Shown: positions 23,601 through 33,863 of the stretch, piece by piece
How the letters are laid out: each line of letters opens with the position of its first letter
Position numbering within the stretch: position 1 is the stretch's first letter
Source of the DNA: Adineta vaga
Lineage: Eukaryota; Rotifera
DNA length: 64,000 nt
Direction: 5' to 3'
Assembly (NCBI GenBank): GCA_021613535.1
Contig: CP075495.1
Span: forward strand, 7,812,001-7,876,000
Notes under the pieces: generated by a model
Told to the model about the DNA's origin: nothing
Database searches by the model: none
The model's input: only the letters and a program-made list of their open reading frames with translations
Program-made: the position numbers and the translations under genes

Positions 23601-24401
23601 TATTAGTATGGCACTCTATCATGAAAACTACACCACTAGTATCTCTCGCAAAACATAGTGTTCTTGAACGGATAACAGTATAATTCTATTCGAGTATTCG
23701 GGTTTTGAACAAGTAAGATTAACCACAAATATATGTAATATGTATAATGCAATAATCGGTCATGAATAAGGTATAAGAAAGCTTTGATCGGTTACTTCTG
23801 AGACAATCTGGTGCAGAAACACTAGTTTCGATATCTTTGCTAAGTGCATTACCTGTGAATGGTTAGCATTACAGTTTTGTTCAAATATGTGTGAGAAAAC
23901 GAAATTTTATAACAACAATTATTATGTTGTCAGTAACTATCTAGACAATGTACGACGGGCAAAACATTGTTCAATATATACGTCGAAATGAAAGTAGTGT
24001 TTTATTTCTAATATCGAATTAGTACACCTGAGACAAATGACTAATTCACACAAATTTTCAATCCTAATATCGTATAATTGAAAGCAAACACCGATTGAAC
24101 TTGTTATCTGGTATGGAAACGAATAGTGTATGAACTATTTCAAACGAATTACTATTCGAATATTTATGCAATGATTTTTTACATTTCATAGTGCAAAATT
24201 GACCACTGATATCTGACTGAAAAACGAACAGATTTTGTCACGCTTCTGGAAGTTTCCTTGAAGTAGTGATTTCAAACGAGCAATACGACGTTGGAAGCTA
24301 CTGGTCTCTTCAGAATCTTCATCCGAGTGGAAGCCATTGCAAGTTGTTGCAAGAACCATCATGCATAAAGTAATGCCAAGTATTGTAATATTGTTGACCA
24401 T
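17666..24401 (-). CDS. Candidate secreted prepropeptide gene spanning a micro-exon-like array
   Basis: No family is recognised. The first coding exon (ATG at 24399-24401, preceded by the acceptor TTTCATTTTAG ending at 24422) reads MVNNITILGITLCMMVLATT-CNG as a signal peptide, then FHSDEDSEETSSFQ-RR-IARLKSLLQGNFQ-KR-D. This is the layout of a peptide-hormone precursor, with a 13-residue peptide between dibasic sites. The frame stays open to 24186, but the donor is uncertain. At the other end, a strong acceptor (CTTCTTCTTTTCAG) opens a candidate terminal exon at 17743, with stop codons at 17666 (phase 0) or 17680 (phase 1), followed by AATAAA. The phase-1 reading gives hydrophilic IDRDHQGNGSKGTFQYH. 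The whole space between the two is filled by the 92-94 bp array, some units of which carry exon-like cores with intact splice sites. Whether these cores are spliced in is unproven. The 25-nt length shifts the frame and many units have lost a splice site. Confidence 0.35.
18380..20200 (-). repeat. Sub-block A: 20 units of 92 bp with splice-flanked cores
   Basis: Anchors fall at 18408, 18500, 18592, 18684, 18776, 18868, 18960, 19052, 19144, 19236, 19328 and 19420 (exactly 92 bp each), then 19514, 19606, 19698, 19792, 19884, 19976, 20068 and 20161. The two 94-bp steps follow units with a two-base insertion in the core. Units at 18408, 18500, 18592, 18868, 19144 and 19514 have both an AG acceptor and a GT donor around a 23-25 nt core. 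The remaining units keep one site or neither. Confidence 0.8.
21600..22430 (-). repeat. Sub-block B: nine units of about 94 bp
   Basis: This is a second, more homogeneous block. Each unit contains GATCTTATTCAAATATGATA, GTCGATGTTGCAGATATCTC and ACATCAGATCACTCAGAACA on the plus strand. Anchors fall near 21644, 21738, 21832, 21926, 22020, 22114, 22208, 22302 and 22396. It keeps the same register as block A but lacks the CTGCAG acceptor next to the core, so its cores are not obviously exon-like. Confidence 0.8.
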
Positions 24402-24437
24402 CTTGTGCTTTTCAATAATATCTAAAATGAAAAACAA

Positions 24438-25506
24438 GCAGAGATCAATAATAAGAAAACGAATAGAAAATATGTATTGTATGTTGTTTGAAAACAGCTA
24501 GTTAAATACACAAGTTAAACCGAGAGAGATAAAATATAAATCCAGGACACAGTTGAATTAATAGGCCAATGAAAGAAATACATCGTCTTTGTCGTCAATA
24601 CAAAACATAGCTTCCATTGTATGGGGTATAAACTATACTCATCCATGTGCTACCTATACCTACACAGAAATACTTTCTACCATTATATCTCATACATCTC
24701 TTATTTTCTCTCTCACATATTTTGTTGACGTGTTAAGCTTCGTCAAGGTTTTGTTTTGCTCTTTACTCAACGATTACTAGTTCGAAGTATAAATAACTCA
24801 AAAAATAATTATAAAGGATAGATAAACAGATTCTTCATATAATACCTTTCACAATGTATGTACACAGAGAATGCAAAATTAAACGCAAAAAATATGCTTG
24901 TCAAATTTTTTGTTGCAACAAAGAGCCGATATACGTTTTGATGATGAAAAACATGAATCAATCAAACGTTAACAAGCAACGTGGTGTTTATTTACCTGTC
25001 CGTATACAGAAGAAAAACAGAAAAAAATGAATATTTTTTCCTTATATACATAATCGACGCAAAACTAAAATAAAAAATCTATAGAAAGAATATGTTGTTC
25101 AGATGATACATAACTGAAACAATAATTTTCATTCACAATATACTCTTCAACAGACTTTTTTTTAGGCACGCCATCACGAAGTTTGTTCTCTTTATTCAAA
25201 AACGAAAGCGTAAATAAAGTTGTTCATTTCACATTCCTTGATTTTAAAAAAATTATTTATGTTCTGTAGTGGTAGAAAAGTCATTAGTTTATAAAGAAAG
25301 AAGAATTTAACAAAAAACTCTACTAATTTATTTCGTTTCACTTTCGTTACCCATTTTGTTGAAATTATTTCAAAACTATTATGCAAGCAATGATCTCTAA
25401 CGAGCAAAAAGAATAAAATGTCATTAGATTCTTTGTCAACAAAGTGCTCTGCTCTATCAAACGAAACGCAAGAAAACGAAAGAACGAATTAAAAAAGCCT
25501 GTTTAT
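24438..25506. other. Intergenic region upstream of the peptide gene
   Basis: AT-rich and without recognisable genes. It presumably contains the promoter and any 5'UTR exon of the minus-strand peptide gene. Confidence 0.35.
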
Positions 25507-25898
25507 CAGAGCTCGGACGAGTATTTCTGATATACTTGAACTAAACAGGCTTTATTTATATTAGAGTTTCGTTTTGAGGACGATCTATTAGATTCATTAG
25601 ATGCAGCTTTTTAACTTCTACAAAATGACTAGGGTCACATATTCGCATTGTCTTTGCAATCGATGATAATTTGTAAATAATGAAGAAAATACTTGTACTT
25701 GTCAAGTACAAGTATATTTCATGGTTTTTCGATTGTTTTTACTTAGTTAAATTAGAAGTGGACAATGTGATCCCAGCCATTTTGTATAAGTTAAAAAGCG
25801 GCATCGAATGAATCTAATGGATTGTCCTCAAAACCAAATTATAATAGAAATAAAGCCTGTTTAGTTCAAGTACATCAGAAATACTCGTCCGAGCTCTG
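25507..25898. mobile_element. hAT-like foldback MITE, 392 bp, with 8-bp target duplication
   Basis: The two halves form a long imperfect inverted repeat of about 190 bp per arm. The outer 140-150 bp match closely (CAGAGCTCGGACGAGTATTT at both ends in inverted orientation), and the centre closes on the perfect palindrome ATACTTGTACTTG/CAAGTACAAGTAT near 25689-25715. It is flanked by identical direct repeats CTGTTTAT at 25499-25506 and 25899-25906. An 8-bp duplication with T at position 2 and A at position 7, plus TIRs starting CAG, is the pattern of the hAT superfamily. There is no transposase, so it is non-autonomous. Confidence 0.8.
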
Positions 25899-27367
25899 CT
25901 GTTTATTCAACAATTTTCGGTATTTCAATATTTACAATAATTATAAAAGCATATTTATTCGCTTATCCATCTATATACATTCGAAGAAGCTCAATAATAA
26001 ATCTGTCAATATTCGACTATTTTTAAAACTATATTAATTTTGAATATATCATTGATTAATTCGCAAATAATCAGATAAAAATAAATTCAAACATATATAT
26101 CGCTTCAAGTTACATGTTATGTTGCTTCTAAAACAGTATTACAAATATCAATAACGATATTGGTGATGAACTTTCATCGACAAGTATGATGATGTTTTTT
26201 CTCTGGATTAGATTTTATTTCGACAGATTTTTCCTTATTTTTGTTCTTTAGAATCAGGCTAAAATAAAACCAATATTTTGTTTGACTTTATTATGGTGAT
26301 TTGTGTCAAGTATGATCAATGAGTGTAACAACAAAAATTAATAATGTCTCAGAAAGTTTTACACATCACTTTAAATTTTACGATTTGACTAAAATTATCG
26401 GCAAATAATAATCATATTAAGTTTATATTTAAAATTGAATCGATCAAAATTAACGGAGATGCTCAATAGTTCCTAATTCGATCAACTTCCAATCATTGTC
26501 ATATTTTCTTTTTTGCACGATGCATAGGTATTATTAACGATGATAGTAGGAAATCATTTATTGATCTTCATCATGGTGCTGCTAGTGATCTTTTCAATAA
26601 TGTACATAAATGCTTTTGACGATCAGCTTTGTTTTTTTAACATCGATGGAATCATATCAAATATGTATTGATTATTCTATAATTGGACAACTGAAATATG
26701 AAAAACAAACATGTAAATATGTACATATATGATGTGCTGATTTCTCATGTCTACAAAACAGTATTTTAAGGAGAAACTATCTGAATTTATTTTATTGGAA
26801 TTTATTGAGACTTACCAGTTTTATCTATATTTCTGGGCATCCTCATCGTTGTTTCTACCTCTACCTTCACCAAGTTATCGCTCTCATCGACTTTTATTGT
26901 TCAATCAGCTAGACTAATCGAATGGATCTATTTGCTGTTAAGTTTTCAAAACGTTAATGAAACTAACTATGCTTTATTATCAGAAGATTTATTGGAAACA
27001 CAATGATATACTCGTCATATATTGCTAATTGCTGTTGATATCATTTCATGAAGTAAGACATATAAAAAATCAAATAATATCTTGACTGTTTTCTATTACC
27101 GTTCTTATCTATCATTCTCTATCAATTACAGTCTTCTGGCATGAAATTGAATTTATATTTAAATAGGTGCTACTTATACTGGCAACATTAGGTGACAAGC
27201 CTCGGGTGACACTCCTATTTATCATCTAACGTCTTCATATACTCATGAGAGAAATCTGAACGCACAGTGGAAATCTATTGTGTTAAGTTTTCTTGTTTTT
27301 TGGCAAATCTGTTGATTTTTCAATCTAATTCATCATCTTTTTCAAAGACAAATTTTTATTATCAATC
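25899..27367. other. Gene-poor region between MITE and ART-TPR gene
   Basis: AT-rich. The only item worth noting is a short signal-peptide-bearing frame at 26540-26671, listed separately. Nothing else is seen. Confidence 0.35.
26540..26671 (+). CDS. Possible tiny secreted peptide (43 aa) or first exon
   Basis: Preceded by an acceptor-like TTTTGCACGATGCATAG, an ATG opens a 43-codon frame with a hydrophobic signal-like stretch (LLIFIMVLLVIFSIMYINA) followed by FDDQLCFFNIDGIISNMY and a stop. It could be a standalone peptide, the first exon of a longer precursor (a GTATTG donor overlaps the end), or chance in AT-rich DNA. The layout resembles the signal-peptide exon near 24.4 kb, but there is no sequence similarity. 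Very tentative. Confidence 0.2.
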   Translation: MIVGNHLLIFIMVLLVIFSIMYINAFDDQLCFFNIDGIISNMY

Positions 27368-29254
27368 TTATTTTCTTGACATTCTCATTATATTATTACG
27401 AATAATAGTCAAAGATCGATGATTTGACGGAAGAGTTTTTTCTAAAATTTCTAATGATTCTTGATAACATGAACGTGCAGAAGATTTATCACCAATTGAA
27501 TCATAAATATCACCAATATTATTATACAATGTTCCTATTGATGGATGACCTGGTGGAAGTTTATCAAGAAAAATATTCAATGCATTTTGAGAATTTTTTA
27601 ATGCGTCTGTATATTGATATTGATCCATAAGAACAGATGCAATGTTATTATAATCAGTAGCAATTTCTAATGGATCAGGTTGAAGAGCATGAAGATCAAT
27701 TTCAAGTGCTCGTTGAAAATTTTGTAATGCTCCATTCAAATCACGTTGTTCGAGAAGGACAGCTCCAATATTTGAGTATGTTCCTGAAAGTGCTGGATCA
27801 GTCGATGATAAATATTTTGATTTCAATTCTAATGATTTTTTATAATATATCAATGCTTCAGAAAAATTTCCTTGTTGTTTTTTAACATATCCAAGTTGAT
27901 GATAAAGAGGAGCAAGTTCTTGAAGTTTCTTTTTATCTGTATTTTTCAATAATGTACTATAAATTTCTTCGGCTTTGTCGAAATTATCCATTTTTGTCAT
28001 TAAATGACCTAAACAATGCCAATCAGTGCCACCAGTGATTTCCGTTCTCATACGTTCGGTTATTTGTACTAAATGTTCGTCATTATCGCTAGTTAATTCC
28101 AACTGAACTTTCCATAAACGTTCTTCCAATTGTTGACATTGTCGAATTCGAAATATTGTATGCATAGAAAAGAGAATTTCTTTTTCACTATCAGCAAAAT
28201 AACTAAGATTATCCAATGGTGCATATGGTGTTGTAGAAATCGATGGATTAATATGCATTTCAAATAAAATCGCTGTTAAATCAGGATTATTCAGTGCACA
28301 TCGAGCAAAACCTAAGGATACATCACGTGTAACACTTGTTGATAGAAAATTATTGAATGATAAGAGACCACCTTGATTCGATTTCATTTTTTCAAAATCT
28401 TCATTTAACATTCCTTGACCACGATAGACTATTAATGATATTGATTTATCAAGTTCAGAATATAATTGTTGAAGTTGTTGATGAAGATCTCGAACAAAGA
28501 AACCCATTTTAATAATTATTTCAATATCTTGTGTTCGTAATGCTTTATTTAACATTGTATAAGTAAAACATTCACGTGTATACCACCAAATTGGTGATGG
28601 ACGATCATAATCAAGTTCGAATTCATTGATAGTTTTCAATTCATATTTATTTCCAGAATATTGTTCACGACAAAATGCAACTAAATCTTGTTTAGCTCGA
28701 TCATCGAATGGTAATCGAAGTAAGATATCTTTCAACAATTGAGAATACATAAATGATTGATCAAGTTCATTTGATTTTGTTGAAACAATACTAACTGCTG
28801 TTAAATCTTCATCACGCCGACGAATATCTTTTTGAAGTTTTTTACAAATAGGTTCAATTTCATTGAAGATTCCTTGAATTTTCTTATATTCTTTAATCCA
28901 TGTCGTATGTTTAGATGGATTATTACAAAAAATATAGACAGAATCAAGTTGAGTCATATCATTAATCATCGGTAAAATATGTTGACCGATTGAACCAGAA
29001 ACAATCATGAAGATCTTTTCAGTTTTTATTTGATTTAAATAATTCAGACAAGTTTCGATCTCAGTAAATGTTTTAATTGCATTCGCAATACGCTGCAGTT
29101 GATGAATCGAGTTTTGTGTATGTTTATTGGATTCACTGATATTTGTATCTAACCAAATAATAATAAAATTTTCTACAATACGTAAACGGGATACTGCTGG
29201 TTTAACACGCGCTTGATTCACTGTAGAAGTAATGTTTGAACAGGTACTACCCAT
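27368..29254 (-). CDS. ADP-ribosyltransferase (ART) with C-terminal TPR repeats
   Basis: A single exon encodes 628 residues. The N-terminus MGSTCS is a textbook myristoylation site (Gly2) with Cys5 available for palmitoylation, so the protein is probably tethered to the inner face of a membrane. Residues of about 20-140 form an alpha/beta domain (IVENFIIIWLDTN, IFMIVSGSIGQHI, SVYIFCNNPSKH) typical of this rotifer family. The ART fold follows, with the R-S-E triad: R in LIVYRGQGM, STS in LLSFNNFLSTSVTR, and E-x-E in DSEKEILFSM, so it is predicted to transfer ADP-ribose from NAD to arginine. The C-terminal third has about five TPRs of kinesin-light-chain type (LGYVKKQQGNFSEALIYYKK, YSNIGAVLLEQRDLNGALQ, YNNIASVLMDQYQYTDALK, YNNIGDIYDSIGDKSSARS). 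ART-TPR proteins are strongly expanded in bdelloids. The substrate is unknown. Confidence 0.85.
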   Translation of the reverse strand: MGSTCSNITSTVNQARVKPAVSRLRIVENFIIIWLDTNISESNKHTQNSIHQLQRIANAIKTFTEIETCLNYLNQIKTEKIFMIVSGSIGQHILPMINDMTQLDSVYIFCNNPSKHTTWIKEYKKIQGIFNEIEPICKKLQKDIRRRDEDLTAVSIVSTKSNELDQSFMYSQLLKDILLRLPFDDRAKQDLVAFCREQYSGNKYELKTINEFELDYDRPSPIWWYTRECFTYTMLNKALRTQDIEIIIKMGFFVRDLHQQLQQLYSELDKSISLIVYRGQGMLNEDFEKMKSNQGGLLSFNNFLSTSVTRDVSLGFARCALNNPDLTAILFEMHINPSISTTPYAPLDNLSYFADSEKEILFSMHTIFRIRQCQQLEERLWKVQLELTSDNDEHLVQITERMRTEITGGTDWHCLGHLMTKMDNFDKAEEIYSTLLKNTDKKKLQELAPLYHQLGYVKKQQGNFSEALIYYKKSLELKSKYLSSTDPALSGTYSNIGAVLLEQRDLNGALQNFQRALEIDLHALQPDPLEIATDYNNIASVLMDQYQYTDALKNSQNALNIFLDKLPPGHPSIGTLYNNIGDIYDSIGDKSSARSCYQESLEILEKTLPSNHRSLTIIRNNIMRMSRK

Positions 29255-30150
29255 GTGAGAGCGGGTTCTATATAAGAAGGGAAAAAATTAGAAAGTGAAA
29301 TAGAAAATAACTATATTACTTAGATAGTTTCTTCATTTTGTAAAAGTGTTCTATTTCAATTGAGAAATTATTTTTGTAAAGGAGTTTTTCTTTTCTTTTC
29401 TTTTCTCTTCCTGTTGTGTTTGTCTTCGTGTGAATTGGTGCAATCTATTTATAAGTGAATGTTTCGATGGAAATGTTTGTTCTTTTCTTCAAATAGAGTG
29501 CGGTTTTAAAACAAATAGAACAGATATTCATGATTCCTTGAGTAATTTCACAACAAATCAAATAGGTAATCTACTATTAGATTTAAAGGTAGATCAAACA
29601 GATGAAGTGCAATATTGAAAACTATTATATGATGTTCACTAAACCACAATGAAGTGCTCGACAAAAGTAATTCTATTCGTTAAAACTATTTATTTTGAAA
29701 ATTGTTTTCTCTATTTAGAAACTACTTACATTAATTAGTTGTTGTGGAGATCGAAGAGTAGATTGTGTTGTTTTTCATTAATAAAACTGTCATTTAATTG
29801 GTGTGATCAGATAAATTGTAAATAAAAAATAAAAAATAAGGAAGTCATTCGATATCGTCACTTTAATGTCTAGACATGTGAGCTGTAAAAAAATATCAGG
29901 TTTAATGATTAACATATGCGAAACAAATGTATAGTTGGAAAATACCAAAATATTTGCGTATAGGAAGTACGTAAAAACGTCACTAGGTGCAAAACATCTC
30001 ATGTTTATGAATTGACTCTTATTTAGAAATAAAGTCATGATTGTTATCTAATCCATACTGAAAACCATCCATTTTTAAAAGGAAATAATCATTTATTAAC
30101 TGAAATCACATAAAATAAACTAATAATCTCATCATATGTCAAATAAAATT
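29255..30150. other. Intergenic region between ART-TPR and B-box genes
   Basis: About 900 bp, AT-rich. It holds the ART promoter and the 3' end of the upstream minus-strand gene. No coding segment was recognised. Confidence 0.4.
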
Positions 30151-31458
30151 TTACATCTTATGAAAATTAACTCCATTTCTAGTTGATATCGCTAAAAGAT
30201 TCGATCCAAATTGACAACATCGATATGGTATTTCATCATAGACACATGTCGATTTCATCTGTCCATCTTTTGTAATATAAAGAAGTTGTGATGATTTCCA
30301 ATCGATGACAATCCATTCATCACAATTAAATAAACATAAACGATACGGATTATGGAGAGGATCAACAAAATCAAATCGAACTGTCCAGAGTTGTTCGAAT
30401 GTTTCCATCGATCGAAGTTCCATACGTTTCGTACAATCGACTTGATTTTCAATAATAAAACCAAAAGTTCCTCGATGAAAAATAATGTCCTGAATAGTCT
30501 CATTTGCTTGACAGAGATCTGCCGGTTGCCATCGATTAATTATTTCAATAGTTGGTCGTAAACTAAATTCATATACAGACGATGCTATTTCATTAGTTGT
30601 TATATATAGAGCTGTTTCTGAACATGTACATGCACTCAAAAAAAGATTTTCTTTTGTTATTACACGTTCGACTAACATATTCGTTTCATCTAATATAAAT
30701 ATGTCATTGAGAGTTATGATAATGAAACGAGATAGAGTCGATGACCAACACATATCCCAAATCCAACCATGAGGCCAAAATGTACATTGTGTAATGATCA
30801 TCTCTTTATTCAATAAACATATTCGATTATCATGATGAATTAGTACGACTCTATTATTAGTTGCCATAGCTTTTGCACTTTCTGTAGTACGATTGATTGT
30901 ATGTAATGGTGGTCCTAATGTAGATAGATCAAAATCAACTTTCTTACATTCTTCTTCTATTTGAATTAATTTTTCATCAATTTCTATAGGATTTACAATA
31001 AGTTTGAAAGATTTTTGATCTAAATCAGTTATTTCTTTTCTAAGAGAATGAATAGTTGATGAAATTGATTGAAGATCTTGGATAGTTGTATTTTGTTTTT
31101 GAGCAAGTTCATTCAATAGTATTCTTAATTGATTGATTTGCTCAAATTGTCGATGAAGTTTTCTGCTCATATATTCTTCAAGTTCTCGTTGTTTTCTGTC
31201 GAAATATTCTTCGACAAGTTGATGAAAATATTCACGCCAATATTTTAATTGTTTATAATCATTTTCAACTATCATATTAACATTTATATGATTTAATTGA
31301 TCATTAAGTAGATTAATTTCATCAGCAAATGGATTCAATTGATTGTTTAATATATCATCATGTTCATTTAAATGATCGCGACACAAGTTTTGATTACAAC
31401 AATGACATAAAGCTCTCGAAATACGTCCGCAATTTGGAATATCACATGGATGAGACAT
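30151..31458 (-). CDS. B-box zinc finger, coiled-coil, beta-propeller-like protein
   Basis: A single exon encodes 435 residues. The N-terminus is a B-box-type zinc finger (CDIPNCGRISRALCHCCNQN followed by LCRDHLNEHDD, giving Cys/His ligand pairs). Residues of about 60-190 form a coiled coil (YWREYFHQLVEEYFDRKQRE, QFEQINQLRILLNELAQKQ). The C-terminal half has repeated beta-strand units with WD/NHL-like spacing (VVLIHHDNRICLLNKEM, FIIITLNDIFILDETN, ALYITTNEIASSVYEF, WIVIDWKSSQLLYITKDGQM). This is a TRIM-like architecture without a RING, and similar genes are numerous in bdelloids. The function is unknown. It may be a scaffold or sensor. Confidence 0.6.
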   Translation of the reverse strand: MSHPCDIPNCGRISRALCHCCNQNLCRDHLNEHDDILNNQLNPFADEINLLNDQLNHINVNMIVENDYKQLKYWREYFHQLVEEYFDRKQRELEEYMSRKLHRQFEQINQLRILLNELAQKQNTTIQDLQSISSTIHSLRKEITDLDQKSFKLIVNPIEIDEKLIQIEEECKKVDFDLSTLGPPLHTINRTTESAKAMATNNRVVLIHHDNRICLLNKEMIITQCTFWPHGWIWDMCWSSTLSRFIIITLNDIFILDETNMLVERVITKENLFLSACTCSETALYITTNEIASSVYEFSLRPTIEIINRWQPADLCQANETIQDIIFHRGTFGFIIENQVDCTKRMELRSMETFEQLWTVRFDFVDPLHNPYRLCLFNCDEWIVIDWKSSQLLYITKDGQMKSTCVYDEIPYRCCQFGSNLLAISTRNGVNFHKM

Positions 31459-32917
31459 CTATAAAAGAAAATTTCATTGGTTAACATCGTTAAAATGACG
31501 TAAGAAGAATTGCAACTGACTATGACTACCAAAAAGTCTGGTACATATATAAATGAGATGATAAATGTTAGTCATAATAGTGGAATTCTCCAAATAGTTT
31601 TTTTTCACACATTTCGAAGGAAAGAATAAAAATTCACGTGTTTAACTGATGATTGTACAAATTCTTCAGTATTATAAAGAGTAAATAGGAAAAAACACGC
31701 AATTACTACGTTTGGTATTGGTATATTTCCCTTCATTTTTCGGAAGCACATGTGACACGTTCTAATATCCATAATAATTTGGAAAATATCAAGTACATTA
31801 CTATTTGAATATCCCTTATTCATACAAGTTGATTAAACTAGTAGAGAGCCTTATTCGTAAAAGACATGAGATTATTGTATGTCAATGGCAGTGGAATACG
31901 ATTATGTGCGATAACAATTCATAAGCAGAATATTTATTTTTGAAATAAAAGTATCAAGTACCTTAGTATTTTTAAAAGAATTTGTTGGATCAAATGGAAG
32001 ATTGTGTTTTGTATTTAACCAAGCCATGCCGTTTTATGAAAAATATTTATTATAGACGAAATTAATACGACTTACACCCACGTCTTTTCGATCTTTCTTC
32101 GAAATATTTCCAAGTTTTTGCGTTGTTATGGGTTGTATTGAAACTAGATCAACACGATATTTGGCTTTTTCCAAGCAAAAAGGAAAAATTCAAAACAACA
32201 GATTTTTGTTGTTCTTCATAAGTAAAAACAATGTAAAAATAGTGTTTAGACATTCTCTTTTCGTCACAACACGAATATTACTTTAAAACATGTCTTATCA
32301 ATTGAAACAAATGTGCATTATTCTGAAGAGTTTGAATATATAATTTCGGAAGATCATTACTCCTCGTTGTAGTTTTAATGAAATCTTATATTTTCTTCCA
32401 AAAACCAAAATATCTTCATTATGAAAAAGTATCTATATTGATTCAAAAAGTAGTTTATGCTAAGTGTTATTAGCTATAAGCTAAAACCTTGGGAAAGAGG
32501 GTGGATAATAAACTAATGATTGTTACTGCTAAAATCCTTCTGCCTTATTTGACATCTCTAATTAATCTTGAACATCCTGAACAGAAAAAAATCTATTCAT
32601 ACTAGTTTAATCATATTGAATGTCCTATAAGATTATTATCTTGATAAAATCTTTTCTAATGGATTTTTTTGTTAAATTTTCTCATTTCGCTCTATTGTGG
32701 ACTAGTGACATCATATCTATGCAAATGATTGCATAAGAACATAAACGTATAGCAATACTCACCGAACTGAAGGAAGAAAAAAAGAAAACAAATAACAGCT
32801 GAGTTAAAGAACTTATCACAAATCAAACAGTTAATTCAAAACAATTTTTCATCTAACCGGAAAGTCTTTATCTCGAACGATTTCATTTATCCTGATATCA
32901 AACTGTTTTTCATCGCC
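31459..32917. other. Divergent intergenic region, no gene seen
   Basis: About 1.46 kb between the minus-strand B-box gene and plus-strand IPO13. AT-rich, with no recognisable coding exon, RNA gene or repeat. It holds both promoters. Confidence 0.4.
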
Positions 32918-33821
32918 ATGCTGATGGCATCACCAACAACGTTTAATAATACAACAAATATCACCAATGGTAATGATTCAAAGAATCTCTCAATAACCGA
33001 ATATTCCGTAGAAGAAATTGGTAAAATCTTTTTCTTTTTTTTCCCATATAATTATTTTCTTTTGAATGAAAATTTATTTAGAACGTATAATCAATGATTT
33101 TTACTCCCCAACATCACAATTAACTGTTCCACAACGTCAACAATTAAATAATATTCTCGAATGTTTACAATATTCTCCATTAGCATGGGATTTTTCTTGG
33201 AAATTATTAACGACAAATAAATCTCCAAGTGTTCAATTTTTTGGTGCTGTTGCTCTTTGTAATAAAATATCCAAACATCTGTAAGATAAATTTCTTCAAA
33301 AGAAAACATATTTATCGATTTGTTTTTTTCTTCTTCTTCTATTTAGATCAGAATTAGATGATAATCAAATTCAACAATTATTTCAACAACTTATTCAACG
33401 TTTAGTATTTTATATATCAATTAATTCCAAACAAATAACTATTAAATTAGTTGTTGCTGTAAATATTTATTGATTTCGAACAAAGATTTTCTTATCAATT
33501 ACATCTATTTATTTAGTTAGGACATTTGATATTAAATATGATGCCAGATAAATGGAAGAATGGAATAACAGCAATTATTACATTATTTACTCAATCAGAC
33601 AATGAATTTTTAGTTAAACATGTTGGTTAATGAAACTTTTTTTTGTTTTCTATTAAAAAATTATTTTTCATCTTTTTCTTTCTAGCCTGAAAAAGCACAT
33701 TTAATTGTTTTAAATATTTTAACTATTCTTCCTGAAGAAGTAAGTTTTCAATCAATGAAAGATCGAACATCTGTTTCTTTCATTTCGGTGCATTTTGATT
33801 TTTTTCTTCTCTTTGCACTCG

Positions 33822-33863
<42 letters not shown>

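Larger units (their letters stand above)
17850..24165 (-). repeat. Phase-locked 92-94 bp tandem array, about 68 units
   Basis: Using the C of the recurring plus-strand core ATTCAAATAT as anchor, I place units at 17858, 17950, 18041, 18131, 18225, 18317, 18408 and onward to 24156, with almost every step between 90 and 95 bp. On the minus strand the consensus unit reads acceptor-like TTGTCTGCAG, core TGCAATATTTGAATACTGTT, donor-like GTGAGT about 25 nt after the acceptor, then about 67 nt with a branch-point-like CTAAC/CTGAC and a pyrimidine tract. The intron-like part matches the intron size of neighbouring genes. Units diverge a lot in sequence but hardly in length. Two homogenised blocks are annotated separately. 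It could be an amplified micro-exon/intron unit, or an intronic satellite that happens to carry splice-like motifs. Confidence 0.75.

Noticed and set aside
17858-24156. CRISPR-like array
   Set aside because: The units are about 93 bp, diverged throughout, without identical repeats and unique spacers, and the context is a eukaryotic intron-rich genome.
25822-26037. 71-codon frame starting inside the MITE right arm
   Set aside because: It overlaps the inverted repeat and continues into AT-rich DNA; not gene-like.
29430-29618. 62-codon plus-strand frame upstream of the ART-TPR gene
   Set aside because: No recognisable feature; consistent with chance.
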